Origin: Bugula neritina
Taxonomy: Eukaryota; Bryozoa; Gymnolaemata; Cheilostomatida; Bugulidae
Assembly: GCA_964035545.1 (NCBI GenBank)
Contig: OZ037769.1
Span: 2,945,001 to 3,009,000, forward strand
DNA: 64,000 bases
Direction: 5' to 3'
The notes under the pieces were generated by a model. The model did no database searches and was not told the DNA's origin. It saw only the letters and a list, made by a program, of their open reading frames with translations. Position numbers and translations under genes: made by a program. The first letter of the stretch is position 1. Every line of letters starts with the position of its first letter. Shown here piece after piece: positions 17,431-30,400 of this stretch.

Positions 17431-20400
17431 ATGTCAGTTTTAAGCCTCTCAGTTTTGTTACGGCCAACGACTCAACGGTTAGTGCCACAATCACTGTCAG
17501 TCTTAATAAAGACCCAACGTTCGTTCAGTCAAACATTCCAGCCGACGAATGCAGTAATATTGTCGAAGCTGACTCGATTCGAATATGAAAGAATTAGAAA
17601 TCACGAACTAGATGATGATGAGTTGAAAACCTTGGTATGTCACATATTGATAAAATTACATGATAATTGGCTTCAATGTCATGCTAATGCACCTTAATAA
17701 TAATAATAATAATAACAATAGAGTTGCTCTATGATCAAAATTACTTTATGCTTCAGAGTTAATGCATTAAGCTTTAAATCAATTTAGTATACGGTGTTTA
17801 TGTAAATCATTTTTTAAACTATTGTTAGCATATAGCCTATAGGGTGCTTGTTAGTACTTTTTGTTTATTGAAACATTGTCATATTTTATTTGTATTTTGT
17901 GATTAGTAATGAGTTTGAAATTTTATGCAATAATGTATGGAATTATATAAGTTTGTAATTTTTATTAGTTCTATAGTGGCAAAAGCACTTTCTCTAAATA
18001 TTATGCTTCTGGTATGGTGTTGATAACAAATGTGCACTAGTTCTTGTCTCTTCTGTTAGATGTTAGAACGAGGCTCTGACTACTATGGCCTCAAAGCTAG
18101 ACACTCTCGCCACATAGAGATCATGTCACATGTTGAAAGTCAGCTTCAAAATAGAGGTATATGTTGCACTTCCTCAGTTTATTTAAAGGTAAAATAATTG
18201 TTCAAGTTCAATATCAACTTTAAATACCAAAAGAAGGACACATAAACACCTATTAATAACTTAAAAGCTTACTTTTTGAAGTAATTTAAATGATAATTTT
18301 CTATTGTTAGTAAAAAGAATTTGATTGTGGTAAATTTTTGCACAGCTGCACCTAGAAAAGAATTTTGTCCTAGCGAATCTTTATCAACTCATACGGGAGC
18401 TCAACATACTTTGTTAGTTCACTATTTCTAATTCTGTTAGCATCTGCCACACACCACGTGCATGCATATGCCCACACGTATTTATTATCTATTATTTATC
18501 TTTACATTCATTTATTTTCATATAAATAATATTGTCAAAACAATGATTAGCGATGATTTCCGTTGATTTAGTCTAATGCTATAGAGGGTGGACTATTCTA
18601 CATATGTCTCACTAAAGTCTAGATTTTAGGCTAGGTGTTATGCATTCAATTAACTGTTGCTTTGTTTCAAGTATATTATGTTTCAATCTATTTACTCTGG
18701 CATATTTTATCAAAGTTAATGATTAGTTTTTGGTTTGATTTTGTTACTATTCAAACTGCCAGGATCAGAGACAAATGGCAATTCAATTTAATTGATTAAA
18801 ATAAAGTGTAGGACGTGAGTTGTAGTGATTAAATTTATAACAAGAAATATAAGTTTATAAGTGTGCATAAACTATGCACAATTCACCAACAGCAGTGCAT
18901 TCAAATAAACATATATGACGAATTAAGGATTTATCCTCTCTACTTGACTGCATTATTTTTCAGCATTGCAATGTTATTTCATAATAGCAGCATTTAGTGT
19001 TGGTATCTAGGAAGCAGTAATCAATACTCTGCCTTATCTTCTTTGCAGGTATTAGAACGAAAGTGGTGAGCCGAGCCAATTATTCCGGGGAATCCCTAAA
19101 GGGTGCTGACCTCATCATATCAGCCGGAGGTGACGGAACTTTTCTCCTGGGGGCCAGCAAGATAACCACACCTGACCTTCCCCTTCTCGGTGTCAACACA
19201 GACCCAGAGAGGTAATGCTTAGCTTATACAGGCTCTTTACATAGAGTCTAGTTTGGTAGTCTGATTGACTGGGAGGAGAGATTGTGATGTTATAGCTTTG
19301 TAGTATTTATCAAGTAAGTAGTAGCTTGAAAATGTATTTTGATAGTGTTTTGGTGTGTTTTTGTTCAAGAAAATATTCAAAAGGTGAGTTTTTTAGCTTC
19401 TTATAAATTAGAAAATCACTCAACTATTTTAACATACAACGAATTACAATCTATTCAATGTTATAGACTAAGTGCCTAGTTTTGTCAATGCTATATTCTA
19501 GAATAGGTAACCAATGCTATAATTATAATGTGATGACATTTCAACAGGTCTGAAGGCTATTTATGCCTGCCTAGGAAATACTCTCTCAACTTTGGGAAAG
19601 CCTTGGATAAGTTGCTCTCTGGGGATATGAGGTATAGTAGTTTTGGTTGTTGTAATATAAACATTTATTCGAAGTTGTCTTCTTTTCATATGTTTAAACC
19701 TAAAAAGTTCTTTAAATAATATTTTTTAATGCCTTTTTAGCTTATTGTGTAACCAAATGCGTCGTTATATTCATTTCATGTGACACTCATTTAACTTTCA
19801 CCTTTACTATTTATTGTTGTATTACTAAATTTAGAAAAAAGTGAATTTTGCAAAATAGTCCGACATCTTATACACTAGCACCAACTCGCTCTCAATCTGA
19901 ATATATCTATTTCTCTCTGATACTAATACTACATTGTAATTGGTGCATGTCACGGATAGGTTTGTTTTATGTTTTAATTCTTTACATTCTATAAGTTATA
20001 ATTAATAACTCGTTTCAAAAGTTAAAAAATCAGTTCATAAGTCAGGCATTTCATTTTAGTTGCGGTCAGTGATGATATTTTTACAAGTTTTTTTGGGTAA
20101 AATATCTGTTTACTTTGTTGGTGATTGTGTTTTGCGGAACATTGATGTGTTTTTTATTATGCAATATGTACTTTATCTTGCATAATTATACTATTACAAC
20201 AGTTCAATATAATTGTATTATTTATGAAAGTTCAATATATCAAAGTTATGCAATATCTGTGTGTCTCATTGCTGACATTACAGGTGGTTTCTGAGAAAGA
20301 GAATACGCATCACTATGTCTGGCAAACACGCCAATGACCAGCCAGTGCAGCTGTTGGAGCAGCAGTTGTCTTCCCCTGAATTCAGGTTAGATTATTCCTC

Positions 20401-23314
20401 ACTGCAACCCAGTTTTAATCATCAAGTCCATAATATGGAGTTAATTTTAAACGAACTAGATGAACAGAGGCACACATCAATAGAAATTTGTCTAGTTTTC
20501 GTTTCAATTTGTAATTTCAACAGAAGTTGTGTTTAAACAAAAATATACCAAACTACAATTTACATTAAAAAGGCAAACTTTCAAAAGAAATTGTTGAGGG
20601 AAGCAATTGATGCATTGCAGCATCAGTAGGTAATAGTATTCCTAGAGTGACACAAAATCTGACTTTTCAGACAGAATTGTTTGCTAATTTTAGAGTTAAT
20701 CTCTTCAACACCAGAAGTAGCAATCAGCCACAGTTTAGCTGTACTTGAATTTCCTGGTAGAAACTAGACAGTGATACATCCCTCTCTTGTTGTTAGTAAC
20801 TCTGTATAATATATGTGCAAGACAGCTGAGTGCAGGAGTTGTGCTCCTATTGCAGGTTTAGTGAGCACGTCAGAGAGCACGAACTGCATAGCAGTCCTTC
20901 CACAGTTGCTAAGCGACAACCAAACAGAGTGCTTCCTGTACTTTCACTAAACGATGTCTTCATTGGAGAGTCATTGTCTGCCAGGTAGGCATGTTATAGT
21001 AATAAAAAGAGATGCTTGCACTGAGCTGCACTTTGATATTACATTGATTGGTGTTCATGTCTTGAAACAGCTGTGGGGTGTTAGTCTCCATTTCAGTCAT
21101 AAATCACTAACAGACCATAAAAATCGTATTTTATGATCAAAATGTTTACTTTTCACAATTGTTCTGTATAATTCAAACTGTCATTAGTATACATGCAGTG
21201 ACATCTACGAATAGTTATTATATGATGCAGAGTATCGTACTATGAGCTCTCCATTGACGGTGCCCCAACAGTCGGCCAGAAGAGCTCAGGTCTCACAGTC
21301 TGTACCGGCACTGGTTCTTCATCCTGGCACTTCAACATCAACTGCTTGCAACCTCAGGACATCCGGGAAATTTTGAGGATCGGTAAGTCTGTCTGTGTTT
21401 ACCTGTATACCTGTGTGTTTACCTGTATACTTGCCTCGCTCTCACCTATGTAGTCTGTCTAGCATTCATTGATACTAAATGAAGAGTGAATGAGAAAACT
21501 AAGACCTTCTGGAACAGAGCCAACAGTTTGCTTAAGTAAATGTTGTTCCAATCCAGTAAAATATTCAACTCTTAACCATTGGTGTAGTCAGATGAAGTGT
21601 AGTGACTCTATTTGTATGACTATTTGATGTTTAACAGTGTTGAAGTAAATTTTAAGCTTTTTTAAATATTTAGTGAATTAGATAAACTCATCTTTATTAG
21701 TATTTGGTTATTTTCCAAATTTATTAAACCTCCTATGTACTGCAAAGATATGTTGCTATGAAGTGTCGTAATTTTCTAAAATAAGTTGTCTCCACATTTA
21801 CATAGCCAAAGACAAGACTGATCTGGATATTCCCTACAAGGACAAGGACCTGGTCAGGTGCATCTACTCTAAATTTAACAAGTCTCTCTACTTTTCTCCT
21901 ACTTCTTCCAAAATGGCGTACACAGTTCGAGATCCAGTTCACACTGGCATGTATAGAGTGTCAGAACCTCGTGGCTTTGCTCATCGGTGAGTATATATAC
22001 ACTTACCATATATACTCATATATACACTTACCATATATACTCATAGGTACACTTACCATATATACTCGTATGTACACTTACCATATATACTCATATATAT
22101 ACTTACTATATATACTCATATATACACTTACTATATATACTCATATGTACACTTACTATATATACTCATAGGTGCACTTACCATATATACTCATATGTAC
22201 ACTTACCATATATACTCATATATATACTTACTATATATACTCATATATACACTTACTATATATACTCATATGTACACTTACTATATATACTCATATGTAC
22301 ACTTACCATATATACTCATAGGTACACTTACTATATATACTCATAGGTACACTTACTATATATACTCATAGGTACACTTAATATATATACTCATATGTAC
22401 ACTTACTATATATACTCATATGTACACTTACTATATATACTCATATGTACACTTACCATATATACTCATATGTACACTTACCATATATACTCATAGGTAC
22501 ACTTACTATATATACTCATATATACACTTACTATATATACTCATATGTACACTTACTATATATACTCATATGTACACTTACTATATATACTCATATGTAC
22601 ACTTACCATATATACTCATATATATACTTACTATATATACTCATATATACACTTACTATATATACTCATATGTACACTTACTATATATACTCATATGTAC
22701 ACTTACCATATATACTCATAGGTACACTTACTATATATACTCATAGGTACACTTACTATATATACTCATAGGTACACTTAATATATATACTCATATGTAC
22801 ACTTACTATATATACTCATATGTACACTTACTATATATACTCATATGTACACTTACCATATATACTCATATGTACACTTACCATATATACTCATAGGTAC
22901 ACTTACTATATATACTCATATATACACTTACTATATATACTCATATGTACACTTACTATATATACTCATATGTACACTTACTATATATACTCATATGTAC
23001 ACTTACCATATATACTCATAGGTACACTTACTATATATACTCATATGTATATATATGAATACTTACTACTATATATACTCATAGGTAGATATATGAATAC
23101 TTACTATAATATATACTCATAGGTGTATATTATATATGTAATATTTATAATCCTCATCATCTGGAATCATCTTTTTAGACTAAATATCCGATCTAAGATG
23201 TGGGACGCGTGTCTAGTAATAGATGGAGGCGTGTCATTTCAGTTTAATGATGGCGCTGAGGCTACATTAGAAATGCATGATGAAGATGTGCTGAAGACAG
23301 TGCAGTTAGACTGA
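17431..23314 (+). CDS. NADK2: Mitochondrial NAD kinase 2 (9 exons)
   Basis: Exons 17431-17634, 18060-18156, 19049-19211, 19548-19631, 20284-20385, 20856-20984, 21231-21382, 21806-21986 and 23179-23314 join in frame to 415 residues (human 442). It phosphorylates NAD to NADP in mitochondria. The first 40 residues are rich in Ser, Leu, Arg and Gln with no acidic residue, fitting a targeting peptide. The kinase signature GGDGT is at residues 127-131, followed by NTDPERSEG at 150-158, then CTGTGSSSWHFNIN and the C-terminal DGG..FEFNDGA-type block (read DGGVSFQFNDGA). The start ATG at 17431 is preferred to one 189 nt upstream, whose extra segment looks like translated intergenic DNA. Intron 8 is filled by a 25-bp minisatellite. 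Confidence 0.97.
21987..23120. repeat. 25-bp minisatellite in NADK2 intron 8, with 400-bp higher-order repeat
   Basis: About 45 units of tcatatgtacacttactata plus tatac (25 bp) with point variants. A block of 16 units recurs: the rare variant acttaatatatatac appears near 22377 and again 400 bp later near 22777 with matching neighbours. The array begins at the donor of exon 8 (21987) and ends about 60 bp before the exon 9 acceptor. Confidence 0.97.
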
Positions 23315-23649
23315 TTTCCTCTTGTGCTGTTGCCTTTTTTGCCGTCCTTTATCACACCGGGTCAATCAAACATCTATTGATATAATTTGAGACACATTAG
23401 CCTGTATGTATATACTGTATATAGTTTTCTACATAATCATACGCAATACATACTTATAACTAAAGTTCATTTTTTGATATATTGTGTTTCTAAAAGCAAA
23501 GTTGTATTTATTTCATATATGAATCAAAAATATATAATTGTCCTTGTAATTTTAAGAGTTGTCTTTTCGTGTAATTTGTCACTAGTGAAAGATTTTTATT
23601 CAACTAAATTGCTCTATGCTGGATACTATAATATAGGCATTATATAGGC

Positions 23650-23700
23650 ATTTCATAGGCATGTTGATATTATATTATAATATCAACATGCCTATGAAAT
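23650..23700. repeat. Perfect 51-nt palindrome
   Basis: Arms 23650-23674 and 23676-23700 are exact reverse complements (25 bp each) around a single T. It lies in the presumed 3' UTR of NADK2, before the AATAAA at 23929, so it would form a strong hairpin in the transcript. Confidence 0.95.
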
Positions 23701-23928
23701 AGCTTTTAGTTCTACTGAAAAACTTTTGCACTTTTTCAGCTGTAGACACCAAATTTTACGAAACATCTTAATGTTTTGCACCAGAAAACTATAGCAGCGT
23801 TTATAAACAATATGCTAAGATGTTAAAAGTAAAATTGGTTACTAGTATTCGGTGTAACACTACTTTGTCCTAACCATCACTTTTAAATACTGCAACTTCA
23901 CAATCAAGATTGTAATTTTGCTTTCAGC

Positions 23929-23934
23929 AATAAA
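23929..23934 (+). terminator. Candidate poly(A) signal of NADK2
   Basis: AATAAA about 615 nt after the stop codon. I did not find an earlier canonical hexamer. Confidence 0.4.
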
Positions 23935-24191
23935 ACTTTAATAAGATAAAGCATTTCTATCATATGTAATATAAAATTTTAAAAACGAGGAAAAGCAATT
24001 TAGTTGTTGAAAATATAACATAAATAGTGTTGACTCAAAATATACATATAAGATACTACATTACATTCTGGTGTATAGCTATACACAAACATCAAGCTGC
24101 ATATGTTTTATTATAGAGGAGAACAGGAGAAAAGTCCTAATATATTAATACCAACTGATCACAAATACCAAAGAAACTGAAATAAATACCA

Positions 24192-24725
24192 TAAAGTGCT
24201 CCTTCCAAATCTCACAAAATTTATTTGGTCATGAAATGGGCTTAAACCCCTGTTTTGTGGCTTATGTATGTGTGTATAGAGACAGAATAGCCAAATTTAA
24301 CAGGTCTGTGAGTTGAATATATGGTTCTACTATGTCACGAATTGAGGTTTTGGGACCCACAGCTCAGTGCAGGGCTGTCCAACAGTGGATGTGGCCCCCA
24401 GACTACATTTATGTGGCTCTCTAAGTCATAAAGCTAAAATTAGTTTTCACTTATATACATGAATTAGAGGGAAAAACCACCTTTTTAAATGTCTTATTTC
24501 TACCCATGATACAAAACATGCAGCCTGCAATAACAATTGGGAACTATTTGTGTAATTGTTCTTGGGACTTTAGAATAAAGTAATATGAAAAATATTAATG
24601 CTGCGGCCCTCAGCTGAAGCTGAAGTTTACAATGTGGCCCTTGTCATGGGATATTCTCTTTCAGTGGCCCTCAGTCTGAAAAAGTTGGACACTCCTGGCT
24701 TCGTGAGATACAGAGAGAGTACTGA
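24192..24725. mobile_element. TA-target MITE, copy 1, interrupted by a hAT insertion
   Basis: The left end AGTGCTCCTTCCAAATCTCAC and internal words (TGTTTTGTGGCTTATGTATG, CCAAATTTAAC) match the intact copy at 34217-34425. The right end GTGAGATACAGAGAGAGT resumes after the hAT element at 24698. The copy is more decayed than its partner. Confidence 0.8.
24370..24697. mobile_element. Non-autonomous hAT element (328 bp) nested in the MITE
   Basis: Terminal inverted repeats CAGGGCTGTCCAAC and GTTGGACACTCCTG match at 12 of 14 positions, with CAGG...CCTG ends. Flanking 8-bp target duplications GCTCAGTG (24362-24369) and GCTTCGTG (24698-24705) match at 6 of 8. Both features are hallmarks of hAT. No transposase is encoded. 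Confidence 0.85.
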
Positions 24726-25120
24726 GCTAGATATCAGAGCCACCATATAACAAGATTTGTTTCAAGTCATCTCTTGGATACATAAACATCTCTAACGCCA
24801 AGTTATCACTCAATCAACTCCTGAACAGCAAGTCTTTGTATGGAAACTTGGCGAGTTGCCAAGTGGGATCTGATGACTTGCGCAGTAGCTGCCAAACACG
24901 CATTTACTAGTAAACTTGCTGCATTGTTGTTATCTATTACTTCGCTAGTCCATCTGTTTTAACTCATCTCTTGAGTACAACAACAGCACTAAGTTCAAGT
25001 TGTGACCCTAAGCTTTGTTCCTAACTTTGACCTTTAATAAGACCTACTCGAGAATTGCGCAATTCCTAACTTCAGTGCGGAGCTCTCAAACTATAGACCA
25101 GGGGCTATACCACAGCAAAA

Positions 25121-25128
25121 TATAAATA
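25121..25128 (+). promoter_or_regulatory. TATA box of the small secreted gene
   Basis: TATAAATA lies 84 nt upstream of the start codon, which leaves room for a start site near 25150 and a roughly 55-nt leader. It is one of the few clear TATA boxes in the window. Confidence 0.75.
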
Positions 25129-25204
25129 GGAGTTCTCGTTTTCTGAGTCATTATATTTTGTGGATAGAAGTCAAACTACAAGAACTATTCTACTACTAGA
25201 CAAG

Positions 25205-26303
25205 ATGAAAGGATTGGTAGTACTAACAGTGGTTCTGGCTGTCGTCTGCACCTTAGAAGTAAGTAATAATACTGTTGTATGTTCGCGGGCTATTCTCCGA
25301 AACTTTAAGCTACTAACTCTCTTAGACAGTCACAATCTTTATAGTTTTAGTTTATACTATCACTATCAGTATTGGTGTAAATATTATATCTATAGTATTA
25401 TTTTATAGAATCATTAGCTGATAGTAATAGCTGCACTGTTCTTTGTATTTGTGTACTGCACACTTGGAGGAACGATTTCGAATACTAATTATAAACCAAA
25501 TTATCAGTTATATTTCAAAAATTGCAACTTATTGCATTTTTGGTCTACCTTGCAGGGTGCATCTCTGAGAAAGAAAAGAAGCTGGAATGATGTACTCGAC
25601 TTCTTCGAGGATATGAGATCAAGGTTTGGGGAGTTTAGAGATGAGCAGACCAGGGCTATAGAAAAAGGGGTATTGTGATAACCTTCTCTACGTGATGTTT
25701 AATCAATGTGAACATCATAGGTGTCTTTTAGCTGTTATATGACATACCAAACAAGACAGTTCAAACTTGTACTTTATTATAGTATATGGGTGAACAAAGA
25801 TGCTTCTCTAATAGAAACACCATTTCTAAGCTTGAAAGTATTAACCATTTAAGAAACAACTGAACATGTTCTATCGTTTTATAGCTCTTCTGCCATGCCT
25901 AATTATATACCATAATTATTGAGTATTATATCATGTAATATGCTAGTAATATAAATTAAACCATAGACGTACAACCCTAATGTTAATATATAATTTAATT
26001 TAGAGGATAAGTGTATTGTTTTCACAACCATATTTTATCAATTGTTTTCATTTGTTAGGAGCTGATCATGGTATACTGCTGTACTGTTAATAATAAACAT
26101 AACACACTATTTTGATGTAGCTTCCAGAAGCTAAGGAGAAATTAGAAAATCTGGGTGAAGACGTCAGAAACAGGACCATTGAGGTGTTGGAATCCATGAC
26201 TAATGAAATCAACGAGCTAGTTCAAGAGATGCCTTGCCTGGTGGATTGTGAAGAGGAAACCCCTCAGGAAACATCCACTCAGGAGGACAACTCCAACGAA
26301 TAA
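25205..26303 (+). CDS. Small secreted protein of unknown family (3 exons, 116 aa)
   Basis: Exons 25205-25258, 25556-25669 and 26121-26303 are all phase 0 with GT-AG introns and give 116 residues. Residues 1-17 (MKGLVVLTVVLAVVCTL) form a clear signal peptide, and exon 1 encodes just that. Residues 19-56 carry a basic KKR site (24-26), then an amphipathic stretch SWNDVLDFFEDMRSRFGEF. Exon 3 is acidic and helical (EVLESMTNEINELVQEM), has the only mature-chain cysteines (PCLVDC) and ends in a Glu/Thr/Gln-rich tail. A TATA box precedes it and AATAAA follows at 26504. I do not recognise the family. Signal peptide plus KKR would fit a processed peptide precursor, but RFG is followed by Glu, not a basic residue, so an RFamide is unlikely. 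Confidence 0.85.
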
Positions 26304-26503
26304 ATGACCTCAGCTGAATACGTGTGGCTCACCTTGATCAAGGACAATTGACCTGTTTTACTTAACAAGGTCATTTTTATTATTGTTTATGCATTATTTT
26401 TCAACTCTGGAGCGAAACTTATTTTCAAATCATAATATTATGTTTTATATACATAAATGCTGTTATATTAACTACCATTTTTGTCCTTTCAGATAGTAGT
26501 ACC

Positions 26504-26509
26504 AATAAA
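26504..26509 (+). terminator. Poly(A) signal of the small secreted gene
   Basis: AATAAA about 200 nt after the stop codon. Confidence 0.7.
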
Positions 26510-27407
26510 ACATATCCCAATCGCAAAATTTAATAGCTTTATTTCTTAAAATCTTACGAGTTGTCGAGATAACTAGCCAGTTTAATCTACAGGTCAATCA
26601 AGAACCTGTGGCTATAATTCATCTATAATAATATCGAAAGCATTTGAATGCTTACAAAGCAGAATAATAATAGATGTACTACTGATAATTATTAGTCAAT
26701 AATAATGTTTTATATTATGTATGGTCACAAGTAGAGTTGAACAAAAAATAACAAAAATCCACGTAATTCAAAAGTGTAAGCTCCACTATCAACTACAACG
26801 CAATTTTCTGATACATTTATATAAGTAGTGTTAATTACTGGAACACCATATTTTATAAAGCCGAACACAAATTATGCGACAGATACCTGGCTTTTCATGG
26901 AAAATAACAAAAAGTGTAAATTCAAACATAGAATAATTTGATACCAATATACTCCAACTATCCCATTCTCCTACAACAGTCCAACTAGTAATTCTACAGA
27001 CAAAGGTAATTAAATCATATTTCAAATTAAAATATTTTTGCATGCATACAGGGGGAGATAAGACTGAAAAAGCAAGCTAAATCAATGAGCATAGAGTTAT
27101 AGACCAAAGTTATAACTTCACCCCTCTATAATTATGAAAAAGCTTCATAGATAGCTGCCTGTCTCTCATTGGTCAGCTTCACACCAACTGGTCACATGAA
27201 CAGGTCAAAATGGCACCAAAAAATACTAGCTCAGCAAAAATTATGTTTTATGAGGAATCTAGGAGATAAAAATCATGAAAAAATAGCTCACATGAAAAAC
27301 CAACAGAATCAATAACCCTAGGTGTGATGAAACACTAAGATCTTGGCTATTGCATCATTGTCCCTATCTATATGATTGCATATGTTTATGAGAGGGAGAA
27401 ACGTTAA
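26510..27407. other. Convergent intergenic region before the phosphotransferase 3' end
   Basis: AT-rich unique sequence; nothing gene-like seen. The part near 27400 should be the 3' UTR of the minus-strand gene. Confidence 0.5.
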
Positions 27408-30400
27408 TCACTTGTGTTTTTTGCCATCTGCTGTTGCTTTTTTGGCTGTTTGCTGCCTGGTAGAGATTGTCCGAGACAGCGATTTGCCTGAGGTGGTGGT
27501 TGGTGCAGCTGCCGAGGCTGGTCTTTTCTGAATGCTGAAGCAGTAGATTCCCAAATGTTCACATATTTGGGAGCTGACAGCATGGCTGTAGTGACACAGG
27601 TTCAGCAAGGTGTACACCTGTAAGTAGTGTAGAGTACACTGAGTAGAGTACACTGAGTAGAGTACACTGGGTAGAGTACACTGGGTAGGGTAACTAGAGT
27701 ACACTGAGTAGAGTACACTGAGTAGAGTATACAGAGTAGAGTACACTGAGTAGAGTACACTGAGTAGAGTACACTGAGTAGAGTACACTGGGTAGAGTAC
27801 ACTGGGTAGGGTAACTAGAGTACACTGAGTAGAGTACACTGAGTAGAGTATACAGAGTAGAGTACACTGAGTAGAGTACACTGAGTAGAGTACACTGAGT
27901 AGAGTACACTGAGTAGAGTACACTGAGTAGAGTACACTGAGTAGAGTACACTGAGTAGAGTACACTGAGTAGAGTACACTGAGTAGAGTATACTGAGTAG
28001 AGTACACTGAGTAGAGTACACTGGGTAGGGTACACTGAGTAGAGTACACTGAGTAGAGTATACTGAGTAGAGTACACTGAGTAGAGTACACTGGGTAGGT
28101 ATCAGAGTAGCATATCATATGACAACTCAATCCTTGACATCTTGATATTATGTCTGAATCATAATTTACTGAAACAATTTATAATAATCTGTTTTTCATA
28201 AATATTGACATATCTTGGTACAAGAAAGATGTCACTTGATGATAGCTACTGAGTCACATGTCTAAGCTACAGCCAGTTCACATGACAGTCAGCTAGTAGG
28301 GATGCTGCAGAAATAATTAATATTTTCACCAAATATAACTGTGACTACTTTATTACAACATTATATAACTTTTACAACAATTTTAAATATAAAAAAGCCA
28401 CCCAGTGTGTATTACCCAGCTATCAGAAATATATTATGTTAAACACAGCAAGAGCTTAAGTTGAGTTGAAAGAGAACACTTACTGTGGCTATAAAGAGCA
28501 CGTATTTTTCAGGGAAAAAGAAATCGAAATACTGATTGAGAAAGAGAAGAGCTGGCCCAAAGTATATGCTATCCCAATATGGTAGTTCAGACTTGCACAT
28601 GTGGGCGACCTACAAACATATATTATAACACTATAATACTATGAGAAACCTACAAACATATAATATAACACTATAATACTGTGAGAAGCCTACAAACATA
28701 TAATATAACACTATAATACTGTGAGAAGCCTACAAACATATACTATAATACTGTGAGAAACCTACAAACATATAATATAATATTATAATACTGTGAGAAA
28801 CCTACAAACATATAATATAATAATATAATACTGTGAGAAGCCTACAAACATATAATATAATAATATAATACTGTGAGAAACCTACAAACATATAATAATA
28901 TAATAATATAATACTGTGAGAAGCATACAAACATACAATATAATAATATAATACTGTGAGAAGCCTACAAACCTATAATATAATAATATAATACTGTGAA
29001 AAGCCTACAAACATATAATATAATAATATAATACTGTGAGAAGCCTACAAACATATAATATAATAATATAATACTGTGAGAAGCCTACAAACATATAATA
29101 TAATAATATAATACTGTGAGAAACCTACAAACATATAATATAATAATATAATACTGTGAGAAGCATACAAACACATAATATAATAATATAATACTGTGAG
29201 AAACCTACAAACATATAATATAATAATATAATACTGTGAGAAGCCTACAAACATATAGCTACTATAACACTATAATACTGTGAGCAACCTACCAACATAC
29301 AGTGGTCAAAAATAGAGCTGAATATTATAATACATTAGGTTTATTAAAATAGAGTAGAATTGCCGCAATAATTTTTATAGCATGGAAAATGCAAGTCAAT
29401 GTAACAATATAACATATGTATATACAAGTATACGCCTGCTATATGGTGTAGACACACCCATACACTGTCCAGATACAGTAGTAAGGCTAGTAAATGGTAA
29501 TGTTATGGTGCTGAGACTAAAGAAGTGGACGATACTCTAAACTCAGATGTTACCACCTCATACCAACTTCGAAAAGTTAAACCAAAACAACAATTCATTT
29601 CAGATTATTTCATTATACACTATATTTTCAACTTCAGTGCTTAACATTTAATATAAACTCAAAGTCTAAACATAATGACTTTCTCATCAATACAAAGGTT
29701 GACAGCCATCTGTTTCTCATCACATTATGTTATCAGTTGTCAGAAGCAACTTGTCACCTTCAAAAAACTTGTTAAATGTAATTTACACTTTGTCCAAGTC
29801 AGCAGTTCTGTTGTAAATGTTTATATTATCCATAGGATGCCGTATATTTATATAAACTCAAGGTGAAGGTCGCGGTCAATACACAAACAGATTACATTTG
29901 GCAACAGAGCATCAAAACTATGCAGAGATGCTGAGTGTTGGACATAGTTGAGAATTCATTGAATGAATAATTTGTAATCAATTTCATATTTCTGGGTTAA
30001 AGGTGAAAATGTTTTAAATAATGGCATAACTTCACATTCAATATAAATACACTGCGATAAGAAAGATTGCTAGCTTCACCACTTGCCAGCTCATAAAATT
30101 TAAATTATATAATTGATTTTAGAGTAAAACAACAAATCATATTCATTGAATAAGGATACAACATAAGGCAACTAGATCTATTTATAGCTTATATCAACTG
30201 TGTCACATTAAACTGTGCATCTTTAGAATAGGAGTTTCCTCTGCGAATATTAAAACTTGCACATAAAGATTAAATTATCACTATATTATATAACAAATGC
30301 CGGCTTGTTGCATCACAGAAACTTAATTTTATTTAAAAGCTTGGCGTATGTTACCAGCAAAATTTATTGTCCCCAACACTGTCCAGCTTTTTCATTTAGA

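Noticed and set aside
22420-23122. Open frames with repeated YILICTLTIYTH peptides
   Set aside because: The 25-bp array has a period of 1 mod 3, so all frames stay open without coding. It lies inside NADK2 intron 8.
27618-28130. Long minus-strand open frames rich in [11 protein letters not shown]
   Set aside because: These are translations of the 14-bp minisatellite. Only 27408-27617 is a true exon.
29045-29254. Open frame of repeated [12 protein letters not shown]
   Set aside because: It is the 40-bp intronic array of CEPT.
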